Assembly (NCBI GenBank): GCA_002316385.1
Contig: DCDL01000006.1
Location: 28,710 to 67,915, forward strand
DNA from: Clostridium sp. UBA1056
Lineage (GTDB): Bacteria > Bacillota > Clostridia > Clostridiales > Clostridiaceae
Length of the DNA stretch: 39,206 nucleotides
Direction: 5' to 3'
Position numbers and translations under genes: made by a program. This document shows, piece after piece, positions 22,687-31,027 of this stretch (position 1 is the stretch's first letter; each line of letters opens with the position of its first letter). The notes beneath the pieces were generated by a model. The model was given only the letters and a program-made list of their open reading frames with translations, ran no database searches and was not told the DNA's origin.

Positions 22687-23391
22687 TTAGCTTAACTCTC
22701 TTCTACTAATATGTGTTTCTAAATCTGCTAGTCTGGTTGGAATTGGTAGTCTACTTTCATTATTAATAAAATTTAGTACTATGTCAGTAGAACTTTCTAA
22801 ATCAATATAATTCCCACATGATATAAATATAGGCTTTACAGCTTTTCTTGTTCTGAGCACTCTACCGTATACCTCTTTATCTATTACAATATCAGTGTAT
22901 GAACCTTCTTCATCTTCTGGCATACTAAAATCTACTCCGTTAATTTTCAAGTAACTTTTTGCCACTCCTAGAGTTGGCTTATTTAAGAAAAATGACGCAT
23001 GAGTAGCTATTCCCATATGATTAAAATGTAAATATCCATTGCCATCAAAGATAAATATATCAGGTTCTACTATTAATTTCTTTGAAGCCTCAATAACTAA
23101 AGGTAATTCTCTAAATGCTAAAAACCCAGGTATATATGGTACTTTTATCTCTCCTGCACTACTAATTTTTTCAATTACCTCTTTAGTATTATAATCAATA
23201 ACAACTATACAGCATGTACCATATTGCTTATCTCCAATTTCCCAATAAGCTAAATCTACACCTGCAACTAATTTAATATCATTTTTATTAAACGTATTTT
23301 TAAATACTATTTTTTCTTTTAATTTGTTTTGTATCTCTATAAACTCTTCTTCTTTATAAATATTAAAATTATGAACTTCTTTTATTTCCAT
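22687..23391 (-). CDS. nfi: Endonuclease V (deoxyinosine 3' endonuclease)
   Basis: 234 residues. The family's residues are visible: the first catalytic Asp in LVAGVDLAYW, PYIPGFLAFRELP (the loop that reads the strand), FIFDGNGYLHFNHMGIATHA (second catalytic Asp and the H), and LGVAKSYL. Endonuclease V nicks DNA one base past deoxyinosine and starts repair of deaminated adenine, in the cytoplasm. The length is normal. It is monocistronic, converging with the AraC gene; a fragment of a second copy lies 1.6 kb away at 21002-21083. Confidence 0.95.
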   Translation of the reverse strand: MEIKEVHNFNIYKEEEFIEIQNKLKEKIVFKNTFNKNDIKLVAGVDLAYWEIGDKQYGTCCIVVIDYNTKEVIEKISSAGEIKVPYIPGFLAFRELPLVIEASKKLIVEPDIFIFDGNGYLHFNHMGIATHASFFLNKPTLGVAKSYLKINGVDFSMPEDEEGSYTDIVIDKEVYGRVLRTRKAVKPIFISCGNYIDLESSTDIVLNFINNESRLPIPTRLADLETHISRRELS

Positions 23392-23586
23392 ACTACTACT
23401 CTCTTCCTATAGCTTTATGCCACTCTTTTTGGCTATTTATCATTTTTAAATCTTCTTAATTTTTCCTTAATTAATACTTCCTCTTCGTTCCATTCTTTTA
23501 AATTTGGCTATATTTTAGTATAGTGCTGATAATGGTATGTAATCAAAGGAGTAAAATTTCCTGATATAGTAAAAGGTACGAGCACC

Positions 23587-23760
23587 TTATGAATTAACTT
23601 GTTTTTTTTCATCTTTTATGAATAAACAAGCCACCATAGAGACTATCCAAGCATAATTAATAAATGAACTCATAAGTATTCCTAATATTACAAATACAAA
23701 CGCAATATCAATATTATTTTTATTTAAATATTGTTGTATACTTTTAATAGAAGCCATCAT
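23587..23760 (-). CDS. Small two-helix membrane protein
   Basis: 57 residues starting at an ATG seven bases after AAGGAG: MMASIKSIQQYLNKNNIDIA, then two hydrophobic stretches (FVFVILGILMSSFIN and YAWIVSMVACLFI) and a charged tail KDEKKQVNS. A good ribosome site and coherent topology support a real gene. I do not recognise a family. The 195 bases between it and endonuclease V show nothing. Confidence 0.6.
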   Translation of the reverse strand: MMASIKSIQQYLNKNNIDIAFVFVILGILMSSFINYAWIVSMVACLFIKDEKKQVNS

Positions 23761-23965
23761 CTCCACACTCCTTCAGATATATTATTTTTGTATTATCCAT
23801 TAAATTAAAGTTTGTATATATGTAAATTATAACATCACTTTCAATATAGTGTATATAATTAAACCTATTGTGCTAGTTAAAGACATCATAGATAATAATA
23901 TTATTTATATTTCACTTTTATCCATACATAGAAAGATAGATATCACCAATTTCCAATGAATGAAC

Positions 23966-24036
23966 TAACATTTTAAAATTTTAAAATGTTAAATATTTAA
24001 ATAGTTTCCATTATAACTTTTTAAAAAGTTATAATG
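23966..24036. repeat. Two long perfect palindromes
   Basis: TAACATTTTAAAA plus exact complement (23966-23991, 26 bp) and CATTATAACTTTTT plus exact complement (24009-24036, 28 bp), 17 bases apart in a gene-free stretch (23761-24281). Each could be a bidirectional terminator or an operator; the sequences differ from each other. Confidence 0.7.
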
Positions 24037-24281
24037 CTATATAATGTTACATATATGAATTAAATAATTCTTTTATGAAAATTACTAAATTCATCTAGCA
24101 CAACAAGTTAATTAAACAAATATCAGTTCTCTTTCTTTAAAATCAGCTATCTTTGTGTAAGCGTATGCTATATTACATTGAACCACAAAGTTTAGAATCT
24201 TTCCTTATTTCCATTATAATGAAGGGATGTTATACTTAGTAATATTGATTGTTTTAGTTATGTCTAAGAGGGGATATAGAT

Positions 24282-24393
24282 ATGAAGAATTTAAAAAGTA
24301 TGTATAGATCATACTGCTAGTATACTTGTAATGACATCAGATACTGCAATTAGTACTTATGATTTATCCTTTGAGAGTGAAGAATTACAGTAA
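24282..24393 (+). pseudogene. Remnant of a short secreted protein gene
   Basis: GAGGGGATATAGAT precedes an ATG; MKNLKS leads into hydrophobic codons (IILLVYL) only across frameshifts and stops, after which TSDTAISTYDLSFESEELQ ends in TAA. It looks like a signal-peptide gene with its middle damaged. Low support. A small hairpin (ACCCAT/ATGTGGGT) follows. Confidence 0.35.
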
Positions 24394-24465
24394 CCCATGA
24401 TTCTTATGTGGGTTTCCAATGTAAGAGAATCGTTAATATTTGATATGCAATATATATTTAGATTT

Positions 24466-24505
24466 AGCCGCCGCAACAATAGTTTTTATTCCCATTGGGG
24501 CGGCT
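24466..24505 (-). terminator. Terminator of the PNPOx-family gene
   Basis: AGCCGCC pairs with GGCGGCT around a 26-base loop, 65 bases after the stop on the minus strand. G+C-rich unlike the surroundings. Confidence 0.6.
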
Positions 24506-24569
24506 TGAAAAATGAATATCTATTATTTACTTATAAAGATTTTAATTGATGGACATTCTGCATTTACTA

Positions 24570-25040
24570 TTAATAGTATTTTCCGGTGATTTCCGTCACA
24601 TCAATTCGTATCACAGCTGTACCTTTAACCATATTGCTTGGAATTTCATTGTTTACCAAATGAGGTGTATATTTTTCCACGATTTTGTTCAGCGCATTTC
24701 TTTTTTCCTCGATATCATCCACAAGTTTGGCAGTACCAGAGATAATCACACTTTCGTACTTTGTATTTGTATCCCATGATTTTCCCTCTGGGTCTAGCAG
24801 CAGTTTATCCATTTCAAAAACAGAAAATCCAACTCTGGAATCCTGGGCAATATTGTCCAGCTTTTTGCCCTTTGGTAACCCATGGACAAAGATTGCATTA
24901 TCGTAATAGACAAAATGGATTGGAGTACTGTACGGTGTACCATCAGGATTCAGTGTGGCCAAACTGCCGGTTTGTGCTCGCTGAAGCAAGTGGTTTATCT
25001 GTTCTTCCGTTAAAGGATGTGTTTTCATTCGATGTTGCAT
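24570..25040 (-). CDS. Pyridoxamine 5'-phosphate oxidase-family (NimA-like) protein
   Basis: 156 residues, ATG eight bases after AAGGAGG. The split-barrel flavin fold is visible as GSLATLNPDGTPYSTPIHFV, then IFVHGLPKGKKLDNIAQDSR and VGFSVFEMDKLL, YESVIISGTAKLVDD and TAVIRIDVTEITGKYY. This is the NimA/FMN-binding branch (small-molecule reduction or flavin binding), not true PdxH, which has a C-terminal PLP-binding tail. It is downstream of, and on the same strand as, a MocR/PdxR-type regulator, which probably controls it. Codon use is less A+T-rich than in the surrounding island. Confidence 0.88.
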   Translation of the reverse strand: MQHRMKTHPLTEEQINHLLQRAQTGSLATLNPDGTPYSTPIHFVYYDNAIFVHGLPKGKKLDNIAQDSRVGFSVFEMDKLLLDPEGKSWDTNTKYESVIISGTAKLVDDIEEKRNALNKIVEKYTPHLVNNEIPSNMVKGTAVIRIDVTEITGKYY

Positions 25041-25087
25041 AATATAGCCTCCTTATCATACTGTTCCTTTTTCCTTTACTATAATAC

Positions 25088-25116
25088 AAAACCGGCTCCT
25101 TTGTAAGAACCGGTTT
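25088..25116 (-). terminator. Hairpin between the MocR-type gene and the PNPOx gene
   Basis: AAACCGGTTC pairs with GAGCCGGTTT on the minus strand; no strong T-run, so an attenuator or partial terminator. Confidence 0.5.
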
Positions 25117-25142
25117 AAATAATCTCATAGGATACAGTTGGA

Positions 25143-26552
25143 TTAACAGAACCAGGCTTGATATAAGATCTCCACAGCTCTCGGGATGTCCTTCTCTGGC
25201 ATCATGCCATACCCCAAGATAAGGGCATTATTCCTATAATTTTGTTTGTTCAGCCAGAAAGGGGATACAGGATATACTTTAATTTTGTATTCAAGTGCTT
25301 TTTGGATAAGTTCCTCTTCCTGCTGTCCATCCAAAAACTCCAGTAGAATATGTAATCCAGCTTGGTGACCATGGATTCGCACCTTATTTCCCATATTTTG
25401 TTTGATTCCATCAATCAAAATATCGTGCTTCTTTTTTTGAGATAGGCAAATCTTCCGTACATGCTTTTCCCAATGCCCATCCGCCATAAATCGGGCAAGA
25501 ATTTTCTGTTCTATTAATGGTACAGTACATTGGCATCCAGTAAACCTCTCTTGATATGCTGGTAGCAACCATGTCGGCAGTATCATATATGCCATCCGAA
25601 GGCCAGGAGAAAGTGCTTTGGAAAATGTACCAACATAGATTACACGCTCATATTGATCAATGGATTGTAAAGATGGAATTGGCCGCCCATTATAACGAAA
25701 TTCGCTATCATAATCATCCTCGATAATGATATTGTCATGTTCTCGTGCCCAGTTCAATATTTCGATTCGCTTATGGATTGGCATAACGGTACCCATTGGA
25801 AACTGGTGGGATGGTGTAATATGAACCATTCTTGCGGATGATGCGGTAAGTTCCTTTAATTCAATCCCATCCTCACAAACCGGTATCGGCGAAATATTGA
25901 ATCCACTACTTCGGAAGATGACACTGGCACCATTATAGCAGGGTTCCTCCATGGCCACCTTTTTTTCCACGTAGGGAAATATTTTTATTATAATTTCAAG
26001 AGCGGATTGTGTGCCACTACAAATTATAATCTGTTCCGGTTTGCAGTTGACTCCACGGGTGTGATACAAATATTCCATGAGTTGGATTCGTAAATCTATG
26101 TCTCCTTTTATATAGCCATCGCTGTGGACTTCTTGCGCATCCGGTCCATCCAACACATCAGCCATATACTTCCTCCAGAGCTTATACGGAAAACTCGCAG
26201 CATCGAGATTTCCATATTGAAAATTATAACGAATATTTTCAATCTCACGATCGGAAGCGACAACCACCGCTTCGCCCGTTGTTAATATCTCCGCTGCTTT
26301 CGGGTTAATATTAAATTGCAAATTGTTCACCACATAGCCAGAGCTTGCCACACTTGTAATGTATCCTTCTAGAACTAGTTGTGCATAGGCGTTTTCTACA
26401 GTATTCCGTCCAATTTGCAATTCTCTTGCCAATGCCCTCGTGGATGTTATTCGTGTGCCAATAGGCAAATTCCCCATAAGAATATCATGTTTTATTTGTT
26501 CATATATTTGCTGATAAATTGGTTTTTGGACTTCATGATCAATGTGCAGCAT
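25143..26552 (-). CDS. MocR/PdxR-type GntR regulator with aminotransferase domain
   Basis: 469 residues, normal for the family. The N-terminal 75 are a GntR winged helix (PIYQQIYEQIKHDILMGNLP, then STRALARELQIGRNTVENAY). From about 115 on is a fold-type I PLP aminotransferase-like domain (ICSGTQSALEIIIKIFP; VAMEEPCYNG; IIEDDYDSEFRY; the PLP lysine in GTFSKALSPGLRMAY). Such proteins sense pyridoxal phosphate or amino compounds bound in the catalytic pocket and activate or repress a linked gene. Here that is most likely the PNPOx-family gene 100 bp downstream. An inverted repeat in the promoter fits two-site dimer binding. Confidence 0.93.
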   Translation of the reverse strand: MLHIDHEVQKPIYQQIYEQIKHDILMGNLPIGTRITSTRALARELQIGRNTVENAYAQLVLEGYITSVASSGYVVNNLQFNINPKAAEILTTGEAVVVASDREIENIRYNFQYGNLDAASFPYKLWRKYMADVLDGPDAQEVHSDGYIKGDIDLRIQLMEYLYHTRGVNCKPEQIIICSGTQSALEIIIKIFPYVEKKVAMEEPCYNGASVIFRSSGFNISPIPVCEDGIELKELTASSARMVHITPSHQFPMGTVMPIHKRIEILNWAREHDNIIIEDDYDSEFRYNGRPIPSLQSIDQYERVIYVGTFSKALSPGLRMAYMILPTWLLPAYQERFTGCQCTVPLIEQKILARFMADGHWEKHVRKICLSQKKKHDILIDGIKQNMGNKVRIHGHQAGLHILLEFLDGQQEEELIQKALEYKIKVYPVSPFWLNKQNYRNNALILGYGMMPEKDIPRAVEILYQAWFC

Positions 26553-26598
26553 TCACATTCCCCCCATTCACTAATATTTGCCACAATTATAACATAAA

Positions 26599-26648
26599 CG
26601 TGTTTAACTGTATCCCATAAAATCTGAAAATCGACTATATTAAACACG
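26599..26648 (-). promoter_or_regulatory. Split operator upstream of the MocR-type gene
   Basis: CGTGTTTAA (26599-26607) and TTAAACACG (26640-26648) are exact inverted half-sites with centres 41 bp apart, about four helix turns. The proximal one lies next to TATAAT of the minus-strand promoter (26587-26592 region, GTTATAATTG). Domain-swapped MocR dimers bind such separated sites. Confidence 0.6.
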
Positions 26649-26652
26649 CCGC

Positions 26653-26952
26653 TTTATACTTATACTAGTTTCCTCATCTTAATATCTCGTTACATATAAT
26701 AATATTTCCTTGGCCATAGATTACCATTTGAAATCAATTTAGGAGAATTATAATATACAATACAAAATATTGATGTATATATTTGATAAATTAGATGATA
26801 ATTATTCCATAATTGTTTTATAATAACTTTTAATGAAGTATAATTAATAGTGCAATGGTGGGTGAAGAGGAGGAACTCCATCCTTTGTATTGGGCGGAGA
26901 GAGGTATTATTATAATCCTATATTTAATAAAATGTATGAAGGGGGTATAATT
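26653..26952. other. Gene-free stretch before the M50 protease
   Basis: A+T-rich and without an ORF of note; near 26861-26905 it has a G-rich segment (GGTGGGTGAAGAGGAGGAAC...) unlike its flanks, with possible hairpins but no match to a riboswitch I know. Confidence 0.4.
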
Positions 26953-27546
26953 TTGGATCTACTATTTAAAATTATTATTAGTTATGTGGCTTTTTATCTA
27001 GTAATTTGGTTTCATGAATTAGGACATTCCTTTTTTTATTGGAAATATGGGTGCAAAGAAAATTGGCTTAAAGTAAGCGTAAAGCCATATTTATTCTTTT
27101 CTACGCCAGCTCCAGTAGATGAAGAAAAGGCAGAACAGTTAACACCTAAGCAGAATCTAATGGTGTCATATGGAGGAATCTTTGTAAATTTGTTTTTGGC
27201 TTTTGTGATATCAATATTAATTCAAATAAATCCTATAAAAAACAATTATATCGAGTTGTTTGTATATCAATTTGTAACTTTGCATTTGGCAGAAGCAATC
27301 AGTTATCTTGTATTGGGAAATATTTATTTAGTAAGTGATATGAAAAGTATTGCAGATACAAAACCGAAACTACGTCCAGTTAATTTTATATTAGGAATAT
27401 TTATAAGCGTGATATATGTAATATTTATTCAGCAACTTCCTCAACAGATTTTTTCTATAGTGATTAGCTTTAATTTAATTGCCATCATTTGTATGGGCGG
27501 TGGAAGAATTGCATTCACATATTATTATTCTAAAAGGCAACAATAA
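26953..27546 (+). CDS. M50-like (site-2 type) membrane metalloprotease or homologue
   Basis: A TTG at 26953, seven bases after GGGGG, is the best start; an upstream TTG at 26890 has no site. 197 residues with four to five membrane helices. The zinc motif HELGH lies in the first helix (VIWFHELGHSFFYW), as in site-2 proteases. A second motif appears in LVLGNIYLVSDMKSI, where an Asp in a later helix would be the third metal ligand, though the usual NxxPxxxLDG form is altered. Such proteins cleave membrane-bound signal or peptide precursors. No PDZ domain. It may be a small standalone protease; catalytic competence is probable, not shown. Confidence 0.8.
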   Translation: MDLLFKIIISYVAFYLVIWFHELGHSFFYWKYGCKENWLKVSVKPYLFFSTPAPVDEEKAEQLTPKQNLMVSYGGIFVNLFLAFVISILIQINPIKNNYIELFVYQFVTLHLAEAISYLVLGNIYLVSDMKSIADTKPKLRPVNFILGIFISVIYVIFIQQLPQQIFSIVISFNLIAIICMGGGRIAFTYYYSKRQQ

Positions 27547-27592
27547 AAATTTAAGGCTATGTTTTAATATAGTGTTGAAATAGAGTAAAAAA

Positions 27593-27620
27593 AGTATAGG
27601 TGGAATTGTCCACCTATACT
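27593..27620 (-). terminator. Intrinsic terminator
   Basis: AGTATAGGTGGA pairs with TCCACCTATACT. The minus strand reads into TTTTTTTAC, so it ends the small membrane gene at 27691-27843. Confidence 0.88.
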
Positions 27621-27690
27621 GCTCGATATAAGAAAATTACGTACGATAACTCCTACTAAAAAGATTACTATTATGTGTTATTATGATTCA

Positions 27691-27843
27691 TCAGTTGCTA
27701 AATACTTTTTTATTAAAGCTATTATTTGTGTTATCACCACCATTAACAGTGATACCTTGCTTTATAGGTGAAAGTAAAAATCCGAAAACTATACCACAGG
27801 AAAATGCTAATGCTGATAACATAAAAATTTCTCTTTTCTTCAT
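27691..27843 (-). CDS. Small membrane-anchored protein
   Basis: 50 residues after AAAAGGGGGATAAAA: MKKREIFMLSALAFSCGIVF, a single helix with GFLLSPI, then a short polar tail (VNGGDNTNNSFNKKVFSN) outside. This is the layout of small YtxH-like or secreted anchor peptides. Good ribosome site and its own terminator support it. No family identified. Confidence 0.65.
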   Translation of the reverse strand: MKKREIFMLSALAFSCGIVFGFLLSPIKQGITVNGGDNTNNSFNKKVFSN

Positions 27844-27943
27844 TTTTATCCCCCTTTTAAGATAAGTATTTTTTAATAATAGGTATATATAACTTTTATT
27901 CTGATCTTTTCAATATGGCTAATGAGTCGATACCTCTTTCATG

Positions 27944-28336
27944 TTATTCCTTCCGTCTATAAATCAAAGATATAGGGCCATCTTCAAAATCTAAACTTCT
28001 ATAGAATTTCTCATTTCTAATACTTCCCCTTAACATGTAAGTAACTTGTTTGCTACTATCTAATATGGTATTTATTAAAACTTTACCAATACCTTTTCTT
28101 CTGTATTTCGAATCAACCACTACATTATTTATTTGTCAATTAAATACATAATCAGTTGTACATCTAGCAAATCCAACCATGGTTTCTTCATCCCATGCAG
28201 TAACTACTATTTGAGAATTTTCTACCATAGCTTTTAATCTATTAATATCATCAGTTTTATCATTCCATCCTACTTCATTAAATAAAGTTTTTAACTTATC
28301 ATAATCAACTTTTTTATCTGTATTATACATAATCAT
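27944..28336 (-). pseudogene. GNAT acetyltransferase with one in-frame TGA
   Basis: The frame from the ATG at 28336 reads a typical GNAT N-terminus (VDYDKLKTLFNEVGWNDKTD, then VVTAWDEETMVGFARCTTDY), meets TGA at 28136-28138 and goes on with NNVVVDSKYRRKGIGKVLIN (motif A with the acetyl-CoA loop RRKGIG) and YRSLDFEDGPISLIYRR to a TAA. Only that one stop breaks it; a GGA or CGA to TGA change would explain it. The family is YjdJ/PA4866-like aminoglycoside or small-amine GNAT. Confidence 0.8.
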
Positions 28337-28438
28337 AGTATAAAGCACTCCCTTTAATTAATTTTCTTATCATCTTACTGCTTCTCCTAAATAGTTTATT
28401 AAATACAAAAATATATGATTTAATGAAATATTGTTAAA

Positions 28439-29242
28439 CTATGTTACACTATTACAAATTTCCATCAGCCTAATAAGTTGTCTCTTTAATGCCTCTTTAT
28501 CACTTCTCCATGAGAATACTTCCCCAGGTCCGCCATATTCTAATGTTACAATATCTGGTTTGGTTTTTGATAAAATCCACTGAAGAATTTCATAATCTTC
28601 TTCTTTCATTTCTAAATGCCAATCTCTTAATTCAACATTTTCTTTTTCAGCAGTTCCTACTATATGAATCTCCTTTACCTTTTCTAATGGTAATCGATTT
28701 AAATAATCATAGACGCTCTCATGACAATTTGTTGCAGTTACTTTAGCATGCGCAATATCTAATAATAATTTAGCATTAGTTTTGTCCAATATTTGATTTA
28801 TTACATCAGTGCTTGTACAAAACTTCATCATTCCAAATTCTTCTTCGTCAAATAATGAATATGGCATATTTTCTATTAAAAATGGAACTTCAATATTATT
28901 TGACCATACTTTTACTACATTAGTCATATGCTCAATCATAACTTGCTCTTTGCAAATATAATCCCAATCTTTTAGGATCGATGCTAAATGAATAGCATAA
29001 TGAGGGGATTTATACTTATATATTGAACTACTTACATACTCCCAATTGACATCATTTATATTCTTCATGCTTGCTCTTTCATTAAACCCTAATCCATGCA
29101 AAAGTATAGGCTTTATTGAGAGAGCTTTTTCCCAAACATCCTTATACATTTCAAAAAGTCCTAATTTGATATAGTCCACATTAACAATATCTTCTTTAAG
29201 AAGTTCTATAAGTTCATCAGAATAATTACATGCTAATAACAT
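28439..29242 (-). CDS. DUF692 (MbnB/TglH-like) multinuclear iron enzyme
   Basis: The ATG at 29242, after GAGGTG, is the better start; a TTG at 29263 would contain that site. 267 residues forming a TIM-barrel-like xylose isomerase fold. Candidate iron ligands follow the DUF692 pattern in order: PILLHGLGF (His), HYAIHLASIL (His), LIENMPYSLF (Glu), KLLLDIAHAK (Asp, His), KEIHIVGT (His), RDWHLEM (Asp, His) and TLEYGG (Glu). In MbnB, TglH and ChrH these bind two or three irons and oxidise Cys of peptide precursors (RiPPs) to oxazolones or similar. No partner protein or Cys-rich precursor is certain beside it, so the substrate is open. A TIM-barrel isomerase without that chemistry is the alternative. 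Confidence 0.75.
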   Translation of the reverse strand: MLLACNYSDELIELLKEDIVNVDYIKLGLFEMYKDVWEKALSIKPILLHGLGFNERASMKNINDVNWEYVSSSIYKYKSPHYAIHLASILKDWDYICKEQVMIEHMTNVVKVWSNNIEVPFLIENMPYSLFDEEEFGMMKFCTSTDVINQILDKTNAKLLLDIAHAKVTATNCHESVYDYLNRLPLEKVKEIHIVGTAEKENVELRDWHLEMKEEDYEILQWILSKTKPDIVTLEYGGPGEVFSWRSDKEALKRQLIRLMEICNSVT

Positions 29243-29301
29243 ATAAAAGTTCACCTCTTTCAAAGGGGATATTTTTGGTTTGTAATTTTTACAAGTACAA
29301 A

Positions 29302-29888
29302 CTAATCTGCTAATACTAATTCATATAAGTTACACCCATGCACCCTTTTAAATTCTTTTTTAATGGTCTCCTTATCTTCACCGATATAGTGAGCAAAACT
29401 ATTGCATATAAATAATTCATTAATCTTGGATTGAGTGATCTTATCACATTCATTACCTTCAGCATAAACATGAAGATATGATTCTTTCAAGATAAACCCT
29501 CTATTTTTATACCAATCATTTACCCATTCATCATCTCTTGTCCATGCTTCAAGTTTCTTTATTTCTTTGATTTGCAACATATTTATTGCCTCACCTAGTA
29601 ACAAGGTTGCAATACCTAATTTTCTATATTCAGGTAATACTGCTAAATGCATATCATGGCCCCTAATTCATCAGTACTATCACAAACCGTTCCTTTTTCA
29701 GTTTCATATTCTATGTCTATTAAACCTATAATTTTATCATCAACCTCTGCCCCTAATTCAATAGAAGGATTTTCATAGTGCTCTTTTTCACGGAGTACAT
29801 TATCGAAATATGCACTATCTAAAAATGATAGAACCCTACACCTTACCCATTGAAGATTATCAGTATCTTTATATTCTCTTACTTTCAC
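29302..29888 (-). pseudogene. GNAT acetyltransferase split by a one-base deletion
   Basis: The first part (MKVREYKDTDNLQWVRCRVL ... STDELGAMICI) and the second (HLAVLPEYRKLGIATLLLGE ... VHGCNLYELVLAD) overlap by 10 bases in different frames. Where they meet, ATATGCATTTA would read ATATGGCATTTA (MIWHLAV) with one G restored, giving a normal 195-residue GNAT with motif A YRKLGIATLLL. It may be a sequencing error or a true mutation. Upstream lies a promoter-region repeat shared with the GNAT at 32979. Confidence 0.8.
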
Positions 29889-29929
29889 TCATATTCCCCC
29901 AAATAGTTTATTTTTTGTAAGTAATAACT

Positions 29930-30055
29930 AATTAATATACTAATTGTACCACTGTTTATTACATACTTATATATATTTGTAAATATTAGCTAATCGTATT
30001 TAATTTGTTCTTTAATTGTTTATTTTCTGTCAATAACAGGCGGTTACTTTTCCAT
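29930..30055 (-). repeat. Promoter-region direct repeat, copy 1
   Basis: About 120 bases match 33735-33848 with roughly 20% difference, including ATTGTACCACT-TTTATTACATACTTATATAT and, further on, ACAGGCGG against ACAGACGG. Both copies lie just upstream of minus-strand GNAT genes; GTGGTACAAT in each could be an extended -10 box. Confidence 0.7.
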
Positions 30056-30093
30056 TGTAATGAGCCTATGCTATTTTCTTAGTGGAGGATTTA

Positions 30094-30524
30094 TATGGGA
30101 TTCTTAGATGAAAATAAAGAACTCTTAAACAATGTTAAAAGAGATTTTGAAACATAGTACTTTTTCGTTTGGAGATTGGTTCCAATTAATAAGAGATGAA
30201 CGAATTGGAGCTATGACAGTTGTAACTACCCAAGGTAATGTTTTTATGTTAAATAAAAATAACAAGTTTGATTATAACGTTTTTCGTGATAAATTATTGA
30301 ATATTAGTACTAAATAAGATATAAATAAATTAAATGACAAAACACATAAAATTATTATGGATGAATTACTTAAGTTCTCTTCAAATAATGGATTATACGA
30401 GGTGATTATTATGAAAGATATACCAAATATAAATGAGACCCTTACTTTTAAGGAAGCTATAGAAATTATTAAAGAAGAAGAAAAAAAAGCTGAAAAGAAG
30501 GATAAAGAAGATAACAAAAAATAA
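30094..30524 (+). pseudogene. Phage-type gene remnant with a frameshift and a nonsense codon
   Basis: GTGGAGGATTTAT precedes an ATG (MGFLDENKELLNNVKRDFET, stop). In another frame coding goes on as STFSFGDWFQLIRDERIGAM ... YNVFRDKLLNISTK, a TAA at 30315, then in the same frame DINKLNDKTHKIIMDELLKF ... NETLTFKEAIEIIKEEEKKA and a Lys/Asp-rich tail. So it is one gene of about 145 codons, broken twice. A separate restart at 30411 (MKDIPNINETLTF) is possible. The family is unknown. It lies in a remnant that also holds a Tad2-like gene. Confidence 0.5.
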
Positions 30525-30559
30525 AAGCACTTACTAAGTAAAAATAGTAGGTGCTTTTA
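30522..30559 (+). terminator. Intrinsic terminator
   Basis: TAAAAGCACTTACTA pairs with TAGTAGGTGCTTTTA, just after the phage-type remnant's stop. Confidence 0.88.
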
Positions 30560-30589
30560 TTATGCTTAAAAATTAAGGAGGATTTGTAT

Positions 30590-30827
30590 ATGAATTTTGG
30601 ATAAGCTTTAGAAAAATTAAAGTAAGGTAAGAAGGCAAGACGTAGAGGATGGAATGGTAAAGGTATCTTTATTGAACTACAAGTTCCAGATGAGCATAGT
30701 AAGATGACACATCCATATATCTACATCGACACTACAGACTAACAACCCAGAAGCATCGAAGAATAGAGTGCCATGGTTAGCAAGTCAGAGAGGTATGCTT
30801 GCAGAAGATTGGGAGGTAGTTGAATAA
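30590..30827 (+). pseudogene. Broken DUF2829 (Tad2-like anti-Thoeris) gene
   Basis: AAGGAGG is followed by an ATG and MNFG, TAA, ALEKLK, TAA, then GKKARRRGWNGKGIFIELQV and MTHPYIYIDTTD. After a one-base shift the frame gives NNPEASKNRVPWLASQRGML and AEDWEVVE. The DUF2829 layout is plain: MNFGxALexLKxGKKvaRxGWNGKGMF, then a middle, then VPWxxSQxDxLAEDW. Tad2 sponges the Thoeris signal molecule (the family is phage-encoded). Two nonsense codons at CAA/GAA positions and a frameshift show that it is dead. The stop overlaps the next small ORF (TAATG). Confidence 0.8.
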
Positions 30828-30901
30828 TGCATGTATGCCCAGTTTGTGGAACAACATTTAATGTACCACGTTGTCCTAGATGTGGTTACTGCCCTACATG
30901 A
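30827..30901 (+). CDS. 24-residue double-CxxC peptide
   Basis: MHVCPVCGTTFNVPRCPRCG followed by YCPT. Four Cys form two CxxC knuckles, a minimal zinc ribbon, with a fifth Cys at the end. The ATG overlaps the stop of the DUF2829 gene (TAATG), suggesting they were once co-translated. Very short; could be the head of a truncated gene. Confidence 0.45.
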   Translation: MHVCPVCGTTFNVPRCPRCGYCPT

Positions 30902-31027
30902 AGTGATTAATTAAGCCTAGTACAGCTCATGTAAAATACTTGCAATTTTGTGATTACACCATGTAGAATTAAATAAAGGACAATAATACATTTTTGTAAA
31001 TTAATTTATATTTAATGGAGTACAGGC

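Noticed and set aside
26861..26905. G-rich segment before the M50 gene as a riboswitch.
   Set aside because: It can fold, but I see no conserved core of any class I know; kept only as an unexplained segment.
30272..30517. Minus-strand ORF of 81 codons rich in Ser, Leu and Phe.
   Set aside because: It is the complement of the Lys/Glu-rich tail of the phage-type remnant and has no ribosome site.
9329..30827. Possible stop-codon reassignment: several gene remnants (9401, 30315, 30602, 30623, 21408) have in-frame TAA or TAG that fit Gln or Glu codons.
   Set aside because: The same remnants carry frameshifts and lost ends, and intact neighbours use TAA and TAG as stops, so ordinary decay through C-to-T or G-to-T changes explains them.
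30094..30901. An intact prophage.
   Set aside because: Only broken short genes are visible; there is no integrase, terminase, portal or tail gene.
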